A stretch of DNA of 64,000 nucleotides from Taishania sp964580465 (GTDB lineage Bacteria > Bacteroidota > Bacteroidia > Flavobacteriales_D > Crocinitomicaceae), in contig CAZOKJ010000001.1 in assembly GCA_964580465.1 (NCBI GenBank), forward strand, positions 62,001 to 126,000, in the 5' to 3' direction. How positions within the stretch are numbered: position 1 is the stretch's first letter; each line of letters opens with the position of its first letter. This document shows positions 1-9,441 of the stretch, in pieces. The notes under the pieces were generated by a model. That model was not told where the DNA came from. It was given only the letters and a program-made list of their open reading frames with translations, and ran no database searches. A program made the position numbers and the translations under genes.

Positions 1-405
1 GTATCTTTAGAATTAATAAATTCTTTCAACAAGAATACCTTGATGGAAGTATTGCACATTGAGTGCATAGAATTGGGTAATGATTATATAAAATCTCGTA
101 TGCCTGTAAATGCAAGCACACATCAACCAGCTGGTTTATTACACGGTGGCGCGAGTGCTGCTTTAATAGAAAGCATTGGTTCAATGGGTTCTGTTTTGTT
201 GATTGATATCGAAAAAGAAATTCCTGTTGGACTTGAAATCAATGCCAATCATATTGCTGGAGTGAAAGATGGTCATGTTGTTGCAACAGGGAAAATAGTT
301 CATGCAGGTAAGCGTACACACGTTTGGCAAGTTGACATTCACCATGAAGAAACTGGTAAATTGGTGTGTACAGGGCGTTTAACTGTAATGATTGTTCCAC
401 GTTAA
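1..405 (+). CDS. menI: Hotdog-fold thioesterase, MenI/PaaI type (5' end outside window)
   Basis: Probably hydrolyses 1,4-dihydroxy-2-naphthoyl-CoA in cytoplasmic menaquinone synthesis. The frame is open from base 1, and its residues before the first possible start at 40 (ELINSFNKNTL) read like the usual N-terminus of this family, so the gene starts upstream of the window. The hotdog signature is visible: the catalytic-loop region HQPAGLLHGGASAALIES, followed by a beta-rich half ending VCTGRLTVMIV. About 134 codons are present, near the family's usual 135-145. An isochorismate synthase follows immediately, which favours a menaquinone role over a phenylacetate one. The hotdog thioesterase call is strong; the exact substrate is inferred from the neighbour. 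Confidence 0.85.
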   Translation, partial: VSLELINSFNKNTLMEVLHIECIELGNDYIKSRMPVNASTHQPAGLLHGGASAALIESIGSMGSVLLIDIEKEIPVGLEINANHIAGVKDGHVVATGKIVHAGKRTHVWQVDIHHEETGKLVCTGRLTVMIVPR

Positions 406-406
406 C

Positions 407-1348
407 GTGCAAGCTATTTTAACATATCGTTTTCCTAATCAGTCGGTTGTTTCTTTAAAGGGGGTATTTAAAGAACTTTCAAATCCAGCTGAATTTGAAG
501 GGTTTATACTGACTAATTTCGAAGGCGATAAATCCTATGGTTTTTTTGAGGGAAATGATGATGAGGTTTTGATGGAAACGGTTCAACCTATTGTCATTTC
601 TGAACAAGCGTACATTCAGCTAGCACATGAATTTATCCATTACTTGCAAGACCATTCGATCGGAAAAGCAATTCTTTCACGCATTAAAAAAGTTGCAAGT
701 TCATTGCCAATTTCTGAGTTGTTCGACCGACTGACAGAACGTTATCCGAATGCTTTATGCTATGCATTTCAAAGTCCTTCTTTAGGAACTTGGTTTGGAG
801 CAACGCCAGAAACATTGGTTAAAATTGAAGGAAATTCAGGTTCTACCATGTCGTTGGCTGGAACTAAACCATCCTATGACAATACATCTTGGGGTGCAAA
901 AGAACAAGATGAACAACAAATGGTAACTGATTTTATCAATGAAAATTTACTCAAAATTTGTTTTGATGTGAAAATAGGAGAGAGGACTGAATTGGTTGCA
1001 GGTCCTGTTAAACATTTGGTGCATCATTTTCACTTTTCAGTTGATGAATTAAAGCAGTGGGAGTTAATACGCTTGTTGCATCCAACGCCAGCTGTGAGTG
1101 GCTTTCCAAGAGAGCAAGCACTTCAATGTATTTACAATTTTGAACCCCATTCGAGGTCTTTTTACGCTGGTATCATTGGAGTTAAATCTAAAGAATTAAC
1201 GCATTTATATGTGAATTTGCGTTGTGGCCAACAGTTAGCTGAAAATGTGTATTTGTACGTGGGAGGCGGTTTGACACAAGCTTCGGTGCCTGAATATGAA
1301 TGGGAGGAGACAGAAAATAAGGCTAAAACGATTGAGCTCAGTTTATAA
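407..1348 (+). CDS. menF: Isochorismate synthase-like chorismate-binding enzyme
   Basis: Converts chorismate to isochorismate, the entry step of menaquinone synthesis. Chorismate-binding motifs run in the usual order: WFGATPETLVKI, the AGTKP loop, a KE..E helix start, LHPTPAVSGFPREQA, FYAGIIGVKS, a VNLRC strand, and a closing GGGLTQASVPEYEWEETENK. At about 314 residues it is short, with a reduced N-terminal part, as often in Bacteroidota. I chose GTG at 407, one base after the thioesterase stop; a TTG at 392 would overlap that gene. Anthranilate or aminodeoxychorismate synthase component I share the fold, but the adjacent menI-like gene favours isochorismate synthase. The convergent gap that follows shows no convincing terminator hairpin. 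Confidence 0.85.
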   Translation: MQAILTYRFPNQSVVSLKGVFKELSNPAEFEGFILTNFEGDKSYGFFEGNDDEVLMETVQPIVISEQAYIQLAHEFIHYLQDHSIGKAILSRIKKVASSLPISELFDRLTERYPNALCYAFQSPSLGTWFGATPETLVKIEGNSGSTMSLAGTKPSYDNTSWGAKEQDEQQMVTDFINENLLKICFDVKIGERTELVAGPVKHLVHHFHFSVDELKQWELIRLLHPTPAVSGFPREQALQCIYNFEPHSRSFYAGIIGVKSKELTHLYVNLRCGQQLAENVYLYVGGGLTQASVPEYEWEETENKAKTIELSL

Positions 1349-1393
1349 AAAAAGGCACCCAAATTTGAACGCCTCTCTTAGTTTTATATGAAT

Positions 1394-1603
1394 CTATTTA
1401 AAAACTTTTACTTTACAATCAGCCTTAGTTGAACCGATGTTAAAATTAGCATTACATTGATCTTTTGCATCAGACAATGTTTTGTCTTTGATTGTGTAAG
1501 TAGGAAGTTTTGTGTTGTTCACCTCACATTCACAAGTCCAGTCTTTTTTGCATGATACCAACCCGAAAGTACCAACTGCCATAATAATCATTACCTTTTT
1601 CAT
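1394..1603 (-). CDS. Small predicted lipoprotein
   Basis: A 69-residue protein with a short signal peptide and lipobox (FGLVSC), so the mature protein would begin at a lipidated Cys followed by KKDWTCEC. The mature part has three further Cys in CEC and CNANF plus a late DCKV, and is otherwise polar. Similar short proteins that start CKKDWTCEC are widespread in Bacteroidota, but I know no function for them. A TAnnTTTG match lies 26 bp upstream of the ATG. Envelope location is inferred from the lipobox. Confidence 0.7.
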   Translation of the reverse strand: MKKVMIIMAVGTFGLVSCKKDWTCECEVNNTKLPTYTIKDKTLSDAKDQCNANFNIGSTKADCKVKVFK

Positions 1604-1628
1604 GTTAACTAAAATTTAATATTTGATA

Positions 1629-1636
1629 CAAATGTA
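1629..1636 (-). promoter_or_regulatory. -7 promoter element (TAnnTTTG) for the small lipoprotein
   Basis: Reads TACATTTG on the minus strand, 26 bp before the ATG at 1603. A second match (TATGTTTG, 1663-1670) lies further upstream. No clean -33 TTG at standard spacing. Confidence 0.45.
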
Positions 1637-1676
1637 AACATATTTTTTTAAAATATACTATGCAAACATAGTTTTT

Positions 1677-2762
1677 TTACTCTGTTATAGTTAATTTTTT
1701 TGAGTGATAAGAAGTTAGTTTATTTTGTTGGTCCAAGTAATTGATTATCACCTTAATTTCTGGATGTTTTTTTAAGAATTCTTTTGTTTTTTTAACTCCA
1801 AAAGTCATAAAAACGGTTGAGTAGGCATCCGCCAACGTTGCATTTGGCGCAATAACAGTAACAGAAACAATGTCCGTTTGCATTGGATATCCTGTTTTGG
1901 GGTTTAAAGTGTGTCCAAATTTTTTTCCGTTTTCTTCAAAGTAATTTCGGTAGTTACCACTTGTAGCTATTCCACAATTAGAAACCGACAAAATTGATTG
2001 GACTTCACGATTGGATTCATTACTGTTTTCAGTAGCTTTATCAATACCGATTTGCCAATTTTTACCTTCTCTATTTTTTCCAGAAACACGAATTTCTCCT
2101 CCAATTTCTACGTAAAAATTAGAACAATTTTTTTTCATTAAGAAATCTGCAACTACATCAACAGAATAACCTTGAGCAATAGCATTGAAGTCTAATTTGA
2201 ATCTGGGGTCTTTCTTAACTAAAAATACGCTGTCATTACTAAACCTTACTTTATGTAAATCTTTTGAATGAAAGCCAGTGAATGTCAATAATGAATCTAT
2301 TTGCTCTTTTGTGGGAACATTGGCTTCTTTTTTGAAAAATCCCCAAGCTTCTACTAAAGGATAAACCGATGGATCAAAGAAACCATCAGAAATGCTGGTG
2401 ATTTTTTCAGAAGCTTCGTAACAAGTTTTAAAGTAATGAGTAGCATCTATAAACGTGAAGGTGTCTTTAGATGAATTTAATCGCGATAGAATAGAGTTTG
2501 GTTGATAGGTTGATAGTATGCCATCAAAAGCTAGTAGAATGCTATCGATTTCATTCTGTTGAATAGCTACCTTGTCTTCAGCAATAATAATTGAATAAGT
2601 TGAACCCTGAGCTTCACCATGGAATGTTACTCCTTCGATAGAGGAGGGAAGACCACTTTTACAAGCAGTTACAATTAGAAGAAGCAAACCATTAATAATG
2701 GCGTTGTAACTTAGCGTCTTGTGTTTCTTTTTGCCAAGTGTATTCTGTAATTGGTGATCCAT
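1677..2762 (-). CDS. apbE: FAD:protein FMN transferase (ApbE family lipoprotein)
   Basis: Transfers FMN from FAD to a Thr/Ser of a target flavoprotein on the outer face of the inner membrane. ApbE motifs are visible: GEAQGSTYSI (family GxxMGTxY), DFNAIAQGYSVD, YVEIGGEIRVSGKN, GHTLNPKTGYP and a late DAYSTVFMTFG with the metal-binding Asp. The N-terminus carries a hydrophobic stretch ending in LIVTACKSG, a lipobox. The start is uncertain: ATG at 2762 overlaps the upstream giant gene by about 70 bp, longer starts to 2825 exist, and the signal region begins close to that gene's stop. No Nqr or Rnf target is encoded nearby, so the target protein is unknown. Confidence 0.9.
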   Translation of the reverse strand: MDHQLQNTLGKKKHKTLSYNAIINGLLLLIVTACKSGLPSSIEGVTFHGEAQGSTYSIIIAEDKVAIQQNEIDSILLAFDGILSTYQPNSILSRLNSSKDTFTFIDATHYFKTCYEASEKITSISDGFFDPSVYPLVEAWGFFKKEANVPTKEQIDSLLTFTGFHSKDLHKVRFSNDSVFLVKKDPRFKLDFNAIAQGYSVDVVADFLMKKNCSNFYVEIGGEIRVSGKNREGKNWQIGIDKATENSNESNREVQSILSVSNCGIATSGNYRNYFEENGKKFGHTLNPKTGYPMQTDIVSVTVIAPNATLADAYSTVFMTFGVKKTKEFLKKHPEIKVIINYLDQQNKLTSYHSKKLTITE

Positions 2763-5700
2763 TTTTTGTATATGTAATCGCATGATTTGTTTGAGTTCGT
2801 GTGTACTCATTACCACGACCTTCAATCACCACTATTCTTCGTGTAATAATTGCTATTAAAATACCTGCATCATCCTTGCGTTGGAACATTTCTTGGGAAA
2901 CTCCCTCTGGGTATTTTTCGCCTAATACGTTCGGAACAATTGTTTTTGTCGTTGTTGCTGTGCTAAATTTGTTCAAATCTTCTCTAACCTTTTGCGTTTC
3001 ATTGGCCTTTTCATTAACCTTTGTTGTACCTGTTTTATCCAATGAGGTAGCGAGGTCTTTTACGGTTTCGCCTTTATCTTTTATGTCTTGTTCTTTTGCT
3101 AAATCACGTTCGCGGGAGTCATCTTTTTTGATGTCTATTTTACTTTGAATAATTATGCGCTCACTTTTGTCAGATTTTGTCAAATCTGCCTGTGCTTGAT
3201 GTGTCGAAGCTTCTATAATTTTAACTTCTTTCTCAATATCACGCTGTGCTATTGAAGCCTTTTCATCTTCAGCAGCACGTCTGATGTCTTGTTTTTCAAT
3301 AATTATTTTAACATCATTGTTTTTTGTCTCATTATCAGCTACTCGTTGCTTCGCTGCATCGTCAACTGCTAATTCTTTTATTTTGTATTCTTCTACTGTT
3401 TGAATACGTTTAACTTCTTGGTTGTTTTCTTTTTCAGTAGTTATTTCTTTGTGTTTAATAATTTTTGCATCGACACCAATTGCTTCATGATGTTGTTGCT
3501 TAACGTCTTCAATACCTTTGTCTTCTATTTTAGTTGCTTTTTCAACAAGTTTTTGATTGTTTTCATCCAACTTGTTTTTGCTTGTTATCCCACGTTGACT
3601 CACTTCAGCTTGAACTGATTCTACGTGGTTTTTACTATCCATTGCTTTGTCGTAATTTTGTGCTGTTTTTGCAGTATGTGCGTCTTCTGCCGTGGTACGT
3701 TTAACATCAACTTTTTTAGATATTTCCACAACATCATTACTACTTTTAAACGTATTTTCATCGACCTTTTGCTTGATGGCAACTATATCTTTATTTGTAG
3801 CTTGGTGATCGTCGTATTTAGAAAGCGATTTAGAGTATTTAGCATCTTCTTCGGCCATTCTTACTTTGTCAACTTCCAGGTGATTATCCTGTTGTTTTTT
3901 CGAGCTAACGTCGTATTTTTCTCTTGTAACGTTTTCTATTTCAACTAACCTTTCTTGAGCGTACGAAATATCTTGACGTTTATAAATTTGATTAGCGATT
4001 TCAATATCGTTTTGCTGTATGTATTTAGCTCTTACATTTGAAGCAATGTCAATTTGATTGGCACTTTGTACTTTGCCAGTTTCAATAAGTTGCGTGTACA
4101 AATTGTAGATTTTACCAATAGTATTAGTTAATTCAGCTTGTTTGTTCTCGTTCAACTTGCTAATTGCTATTAATTCTTTGGTTTGAAGAGCCTTGATTTT
4201 AGAACGCTTTAATTCTTTTCTTTGAGCATCAGCTTCTTTCAAAGCCATTTCCCCGTCTAGGATAGATCCATCAAATGGTTCACCCAAATCTTTTAAATCA
4301 TCACTGTTTTCAGTCACTGGATTTAAGATGCCATTGATTTCGTTGATTTTGTTTTTTGGGTATGGATCATTTGATTTAATGTTCAACGCACGATTATAGT
4401 ATTCTAAAGCTTTGTCATAATCTTTATTCACAAGGTGACCATCCGCTACATCTAAGATTTTTTGATATTGCTGGTTGGCTAATTTTTCTGATTCTAATTT
4501 GTTTAATCGTTCAGATTCTGCTAATCTCATTTTAGCATAGGCATGTTCAGGTCGCACATACAATGCTTTGCGATAGGTTTCTCCAGCTTTTTGGTACTCT
4601 TTACTATTGAAATAGTCGTCAGCTTCTAAAATAATTTTGTTGAAAGCACTTTCATCTTGGAGTTTAGCAGCTTTCTCAGCTTCTATTTTTGCCAATATAC
4701 TTTCTATCTCAGCTATTTTTTGAAGGGTGTTACTGTCAGAAGGTTTTTGATTGAGTGCATTTTTAAAATTGTTTAAAGCTAATTCATATTCTTTAACAGA
4801 GGCCTTCGCTATTCCAGCATCATAATATTGTTTAAAGAGTTTTTCTTTATCAAGTGACGAATTTTGTTCGTCAATTAATTTACGTAAAGCATCAATCTTA
4901 GCAATTACTTCAGCATTATTTGGTTTAATTACTTTCGCTTTTTCGTAATTTGTTAGTGCATCCTGATACTTTTTATCCTTTTCATTTTTTGCACCTTTAT
5001 CCATAAATTCTGCAAAACTGCTATTTTCTTTTTCAATCGAATCAATCTTAGCAGCTAAAGCAGCAGGACGAGGGTCTGTAGGGCGCAATTGTGATGCAGT
5101 TTTAATATAATCGCGTGCTTTTTTGAAGTCGTTTTCATCAATTTTATTATTGATGGCAGTTATGATTTTATCAAATGCCGCATCCTCTTCAGACAATTTT
5201 TGTTCCGATGCTAACCTCTCGGCTTCTTTTGCTTTTATAACAGGAAGTTGATCATTAGGTTTAACCTTTAATGCCTCATTGTATTTTTGAATTGCATTGG
5301 TATAGTCTTTTTTAGCAACTAATTCGTCTCCTTTCGCAATCAGATCGTTGAATTTTTTATCTTCAGCAGAAAGTGCTTTTTGCTGTTCTAATAAAGCTTT
5401 TAATTGTTCAATTTTGTCAGTAAGCTGTTTAGAAGATTGTAAGTTATTAGCAGCTGTATAATTTTCTATTGCTGAACTGTAGTTTTTAGCAGCTTCTGCG
5501 TTTTCAGCTTTTGTTATAAAATTAGCATAATCAGCTTTTAATTTTTCGATTTTAGCTAATTCTTCTAATTGTTTGTTAACATCTTCTAGTTTTTTGCTTA
5601 CTTCTGAGTCACTTTTTAATTTTAAAGCTTCAGAAAAAGAATGGCGTGCTTTTTCCCATTCTTTTGCTTGGTATTCAGTTAGTCCTTGAGCTTTTAAATG

Positions 5701-8700
5701 TTCAAATTCTTCTGCAATTTTTGCACTGTTTTTGGCTTTGAGCAATTCGCCTTCGATGATAGCCAATTGCGATTTAGCAGTTAAATTATTTTCATCAAGT
5801 TTTAAAACTTTGTTGTAAGATTCAGCAGCATCAGCCCAAGCTTTCTTGTCAAAAGCTTCTTTTCCTTTCGCTAATAATCGATCGATTTCAGCTTTCCTTT
5901 CAGTGTTAGCTGCTTTTTTAGAGGCAATTTGAGCAATTAAATTCGTGATTTCTGTATCGTTTTTAATTTTTAAAGCTTTTTCGAAATCACTGATTGCTTT
6001 GTCGTAATTTTCTGCATTGAATGCTTCTTTACCAGAAGCTTTTAATTGAGCAAACTGCTCTTCCGATTTTTGTTTGTCAAGTAATTGAGCTTCAATCGCG
6101 CTTATTTCTGCTAATTTATTGGTTGCAGTTGCATTTTTAGCGTCTAAGGCTAAAACCGCTTGGTATTTTGTCTTTGCTAAATTATAGTCTTGAGACGTTA
6201 ACGCGTTTTGCCCCTCAGTTAGCAATGATGCAATTTGAGCATTTTTTGCTTCGTCATTTTTCTTATTGGCAAGAATAAGGTTGATTTTATCAATCTCTAA
6301 TTGTGGGTATGTTTCGTTTGGTTTGATTTGTTTTGCTTCTGTATATTTAAGGATGGCTTCGTTCCATTTTTCGCTATTTCTTAAATCATCAGCAGCTTTG
6401 ATTGTAGCTTGGTACTTCGCATCTAATTCTTTTGCGTTGAGCTGTTCATTTAGCTTTTGCTGTGCATTTGCTATTTTGTCAGCAACTTGTTGATTGTTTT
6501 CAATTTTTATTGCTTGTGAGTACAGATTAATTGCCTCCTCCCACTTAGAAGCAGCACTAGCGGCGTCACCTTTTGAAACCAATTCTTCCCACTGCTTTTT
6601 CAAGTCGTTAGCTTTTTTCTTCGCTTCTAATTTTGATTTAATATCAGCTAAGTATTGTGTTGCAGTAGCATTAGATTTGTCTAATTCTAACACCGACTTA
6701 AAGCTTTTTTCAGCTGCTTCAAATTCTTCTCTATCAAAAGCAGATTTTCCTTCTTGAATGAATGCTGCAATTTGTTGTTGTTTTGCCGCTTCACCAGCTA
6801 ATTTTGCTAGTTCTGCTTCGCAATCTGCTATTCTTTTTGTAGCTGCTGCATGTGTTTTTTCAATGGTTAATACTTCATTGAATTTATTCTTGGCATTTGC
6901 AAAATCTTTGCTTGTGAAAAGCGTTTCACCTTCAGCTAGTAGTTTTTCTAGTTGCTGCTTTTTCTCTGCTGCTAATTTTTGTTCATCCAATAAGGACTTA
7001 ATTTTATCAATTTCTTGTTGAGCGTAGTTATCAGTTGGTTTGATGTTCTTTGCAGCTTCATACTTCGCCAATGCTTCTGTTAATTTTTTTGCATCTCTAA
7101 AGTCATTTGCTTCTTTGATAAGTTTTTGATATTCTTGTTCTAATTTTTGAGCCTCTTCTAAATTCTTTAAATTACTTTGAGCTTGTGCAATTTTATCTTT
7201 TACACTTTGATCGTCTTTAAACGTTAGAGCTACTTGGTAGAAGTCAATCGCTTTTTTCCATGATTCATTTTTTACTTCTGCATCACCTTTGGCTACGTTG
7301 TCCTTGAATTTAACTTCTTTATCAGCTAGTTCTTTTTGTCCTGCTAGAAGCTTATCAATTTGAGAGATTCTATCTTTAGCAGTGGCATTATTGGCATCCA
7401 ATGTAAGAGCTTCTTTGAATTTATTTTTTGCAGGTTCTAGTTGTGGACCATCCATTACGCTACCTTCCATCAAAGATATTCCTTCTTGGATAAGTTGTTC
7501 AATTTTTTGTTGTTTTTGCGCAATTTCTTGTTGGTCAGCAATAAGTTTTTTAACCTCACTCACTTTTTTAAGTGTTGGTTCATCGCTAGGCTTTAAGTTA
7601 AGAGCTGCTTGATACTTCTCTAATGCTAGGTTATAATTCTTTGCAATTTGAGCTTGTGTACCTTCTTCAATTAGTTTTTTTAAGTTAGCTTCTAACTCTG
7701 CATTTTTTTCCAAAGCAGCCAAAGCAGCTTCAGCCTCTGACTTTTTAACTTTAACAGGAGCATCTTCTTTCAATGTCAACGCTTCGGTGTATTTGGCAAT
7801 GGCATCTGCGTATTTTTTAGCAGTAACGGCATCGTCACCTTGTTTAACCAATGCATTGAACTTGTCATTTAATTCTTTGTTTTTAGCTTCTGCTGCTAAC
7901 AAATCTTCAATTTCTTTGATTTTTGCTGGAGCAATTGTGTTTTTATCGTCTAATTTGAGTACCTCACGGTATTTGTTGATAGCGACGTCTAATTGCTTAT
8001 TTTTTTGAGCATCATCTCCCTCTTTAAGCAGTTTCTCAATTGCTTTTAATTTTTCCTTTTCAGCATTAATTTCTGCTAATTTTTTATCGATAATATCCAA
8101 TTGACCTTTGGCATAAGTAGAGGCTTTTTCAATTGTCAAAGCCTCTTGGAACTTTGGTTTAGCTTCTTCCCATTTTTCAGCTTTTACCAAGGCATCACCT
8201 TCGGTAATTAATTGCTCATATTTTTGTTTTAAAGCAGCAGCGTCTTCTTCCGCCTTAATTTTTTCGTCAATTTCTTTTAACTTATCTTTCGGAAGTTGTT
8301 CGTTTAGTTTTAACTTAGAAGCTTCTTGGTAATTATCACGAGCTGCACGGTAACTTTTTTGTTTTACCATGATATCAGCGGCTTCCATTAATTTTTTATA
8401 CTTAGCATCGTCTTCTCTTTCTTTAATTTTAGCTTTCGCAGCTTTTATTTGATCAAAAGGATACTGTTCATCGTCTTTTAAGTCAATTGCTTCGTTGTAT
8501 TTATCTATTGCTTTTTCATAATTTCCAGCATCTCTGAACTTGTCTGCCTCTTTGATAAGGTTGATATAAGCAGCATTTTCCTGTTGATTTTTTAGTTGAC
8601 TTTCTTTTTCTTTTTGGATTAATCCAAGCAATTCAACTATTCGGTCATTAGGGTGTTTTTCTTTTGCTTTTCCAGGAATGCTAATAGCTTCTTCATATTT

Positions 8701-9291
8701 AGCCATTGCTTCCGTGTATTTTTTTTCATTATAGGCTTTGTCAGCAGCTTTAATGGCTTCACTATAAGCTAGTTCGTTGTTTTTAGCATTTTGCTCAGAT
8801 TCTTTTAATAGCTTATCTATTTTATCAGCCATTTGTTTGCGAGAAGGTTCATCTACTTTGACAAAACCTTTAGCGTCCCAAGTGAACCTTCCTACTGGTT
8901 GCGTGTTTAAAAAAGAGAAATCCACTCCTGGTCGTTCACCAAAAATATCCAAATCTAAGCTTTCTACCGGCTTAAAATCACCTGCAGGAGTATCTTCTAA
9001 ATTGATTCCTTTTAGATTGAAATTAATAATTTTTGTTGCAAATCCATTTTTTGTAAAGACAACATCAAATGGTTGAGTGATATTGACTTTTCCTTTTACA
9101 GTGTATTTACCATTCGAAGCTGTAGTGGCAGAACTTATGGTTGTTCCTCCTTGATTGATTTTGATAGTAACACCTGCTTCTTTTTTTCCAATATCAAAAT
9201 TAGAGATGCTACCATTGAAAACAACATCAATAGATTGAGCAATCCCTAAGAAAGGAAAGATGAAGAGTATAACAATCAATATATTTCTCAT
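2692..9291 (-). CDS. Giant secreted TPR-like repeat protein (2199 residues)
   Basis: Unrecognised as a named protein. A signal peptide (residues 1-19, ending FLGIAQ) is followed by a beta-rich, carboxypeptidase-regulatory-like domain (about 20-115). A linker leads to roughly 25 TPR-like repeats of about 58-62 residues (about 173-1670), each with a core such as YEKAIDKYNEAIDLK. Next is a highly charged, helical, low-complexity stretch (about 1680-2110) with its own looser repeat of about 30-38 residues. A compact C-terminal domain (about 2118-2199) contains EKYPEGVSQEMF, IITRRIVV and YTKNGSPITEYTWQKET, a module I associate with other Bacteroidota envelope proteins. It lacks a CHU_C or Por-type T9SS tail, so periplasmic or outer-membrane scaffolding is more likely than surface secretion; this is inference. 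It overlaps the start of apbE. Confidence 0.85.
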   Translation of the reverse strand: MRNILIVILFIFPFLGIAQSIDVVFNGSISNFDIGKKEAGVTIKINQGGTTISSATTASNGKYTVKGKVNITQPFDVVFTKNGFATKIINFNLKGINLEDTPAGDFKPVESLDLDIFGERPGVDFSFLNTQPVGRFTWDAKGFVKVDEPSRKQMADKIDKLLKESEQNAKNNELAYSEAIKAADKAYNEKKYTEAMAKYEEAISIPGKAKEKHPNDRIVELLGLIQKEKESQLKNQQENAAYINLIKEADKFRDAGNYEKAIDKYNEAIDLKDDEQYPFDQIKAAKAKIKEREDDAKYKKLMEAADIMVKQKSYRAARDNYQEASKLKLNEQLPKDKLKEIDEKIKAEEDAAALKQKYEQLITEGDALVKAEKWEEAKPKFQEALTIEKASTYAKGQLDIIDKKLAEINAEKEKLKAIEKLLKEGDDAQKNKQLDVAINKYREVLKLDDKNTIAPAKIKEIEDLLAAEAKNKELNDKFNALVKQGDDAVTAKKYADAIAKYTEALTLKEDAPVKVKKSEAEAALAALEKNAELEANLKKLIEEGTQAQIAKNYNLALEKYQAALNLKPSDEPTLKKVSEVKKLIADQQEIAQKQQKIEQLIQEGISLMEGSVMDGPQLEPAKNKFKEALTLDANNATAKDRISQIDKLLAGQKELADKEVKFKDNVAKGDAEVKNESWKKAIDFYQVALTFKDDQSVKDKIAQAQSNLKNLEEAQKLEQEYQKLIKEANDFRDAKKLTEALAKYEAAKNIKPTDNYAQQEIDKIKSLLDEQKLAAEKKQQLEKLLAEGETLFTSKDFANAKNKFNEVLTIEKTHAAATKRIADCEAELAKLAGEAAKQQQIAAFIQEGKSAFDREEFEAAEKSFKSVLELDKSNATATQYLADIKSKLEAKKKANDLKKQWEELVSKGDAASAASKWEEAINLYSQAIKIENNQQVADKIANAQQKLNEQLNAKELDAKYQATIKAADDLRNSEKWNEAILKYTEAKQIKPNETYPQLEIDKINLILANKKNDEAKNAQIASLLTEGQNALTSQDYNLAKTKYQAVLALDAKNATATNKLAEISAIEAQLLDKQKSEEQFAQLKASGKEAFNAENYDKAISDFEKALKIKNDTEITNLIAQIASKKAANTERKAEIDRLLAKGKEAFDKKAWADAAESYNKVLKLDENNLTAKSQLAIIEGELLKAKNSAKIAEEFEHLKAQGLTEYQAKEWEKARHSFSEALKLKSDSEVSKKLEDVNKQLEELAKIEKLKADYANFITKAENAEAAKNYSSAIENYTAANNLQSSKQLTDKIEQLKALLEQQKALSAEDKKFNDLIAKGDELVAKKDYTNAIQKYNEALKVKPNDQLPVIKAKEAERLASEQKLSEEDAAFDKIITAINNKIDENDFKKARDYIKTASQLRPTDPRPAALAAKIDSIEKENSSFAEFMDKGAKNEKDKKYQDALTNYEKAKVIKPNNAEVIAKIDALRKLIDEQNSSLDKEKLFKQYYDAGIAKASVKEYELALNNFKNALNQKPSDSNTLQKIAEIESILAKIEAEKAAKLQDESAFNKIILEADDYFNSKEYQKAGETYRKALYVRPEHAYAKMRLAESERLNKLESEKLANQQYQKILDVADGHLVNKDYDKALEYYNRALNIKSNDPYPKNKINEINGILNPVTENSDDLKDLGEPFDGSILDGEMALKEADAQRKELKRSKIKALQTKELIAISKLNENKQAELTNTIGKIYNLYTQLIETGKVQSANQIDIASNVRAKYIQQNDIEIANQIYKRQDISYAQERLVEIENVTREKYDVSSKKQQDNHLEVDKVRMAEEDAKYSKSLSKYDDHQATNKDIVAIKQKVDENTFKSSNDVVEISKKVDVKRTTAEDAHTAKTAQNYDKAMDSKNHVESVQAEVSQRGITSKNKLDENNQKLVEKATKIEDKGIEDVKQQHHEAIGVDAKIIKHKEITTEKENNQEVKRIQTVEEYKIKELAVDDAAKQRVADNETKNNDVKIIIEKQDIRRAAEDEKASIAQRDIEKEVKIIEASTHQAQADLTKSDKSERIIIQSKIDIKKDDSRERDLAKEQDIKDKGETVKDLATSLDKTGTTKVNEKANETQKVREDLNKFSTATTTKTIVPNVLGEKYPEGVSQEMFQRKDDAGILIAIITRRIVVIEGRGNEYTRTQTNHAITYTKNGSPITEYTWQKETQDAKLQRHY
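4310..8775 (-). repeat. About 25 tandem TPR-like coding repeats (about 180 bp each)
   Basis: Coding repeats within the giant gene. The recurrent element is a helix-turn-helix with a core YxxAIxKYxEALxLK, followed by a longer linker helix. Units fall into recognisable subtypes: type A ends in LD..NATA, type B in K.D..V.DKIA, and type C in IKP.D.YP..EI. From unit 5 to unit 18 they recur in A-B-C or A-B order, suggesting amplification of two- or three-unit blocks rather than of single units. Unit 8 carries a short insertion (SVMDGPQ). DNA copies have diverged well beyond identity, so the array is old. Confidence 0.8.
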
Positions 9292-9441
9292 ACTAGTAAT
9301 TAAACGTTAAAACAGCGCCTTTGGTTACAGAATTAGGTGTTAATTTACAACTAATCTACAAATATCGCAAAAAAACTTGAATAAAACACTACAATAATCG
9401 TGCTAAAAATTCACAATTCACAATTTTACCTTATTGCCTTT

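Noticed and set aside
1349..1393. Terminator between menF and the small lipoprotein
   Set aside because: Only a 4-bp AGGC/GCCT pairing with a long loop; too weak.
2801..9076. Many plus-strand reading frames opposite the giant gene
   Set aside because: Shadows of a repetitive, strongly biased coding sequence; no start context or recognisable products.
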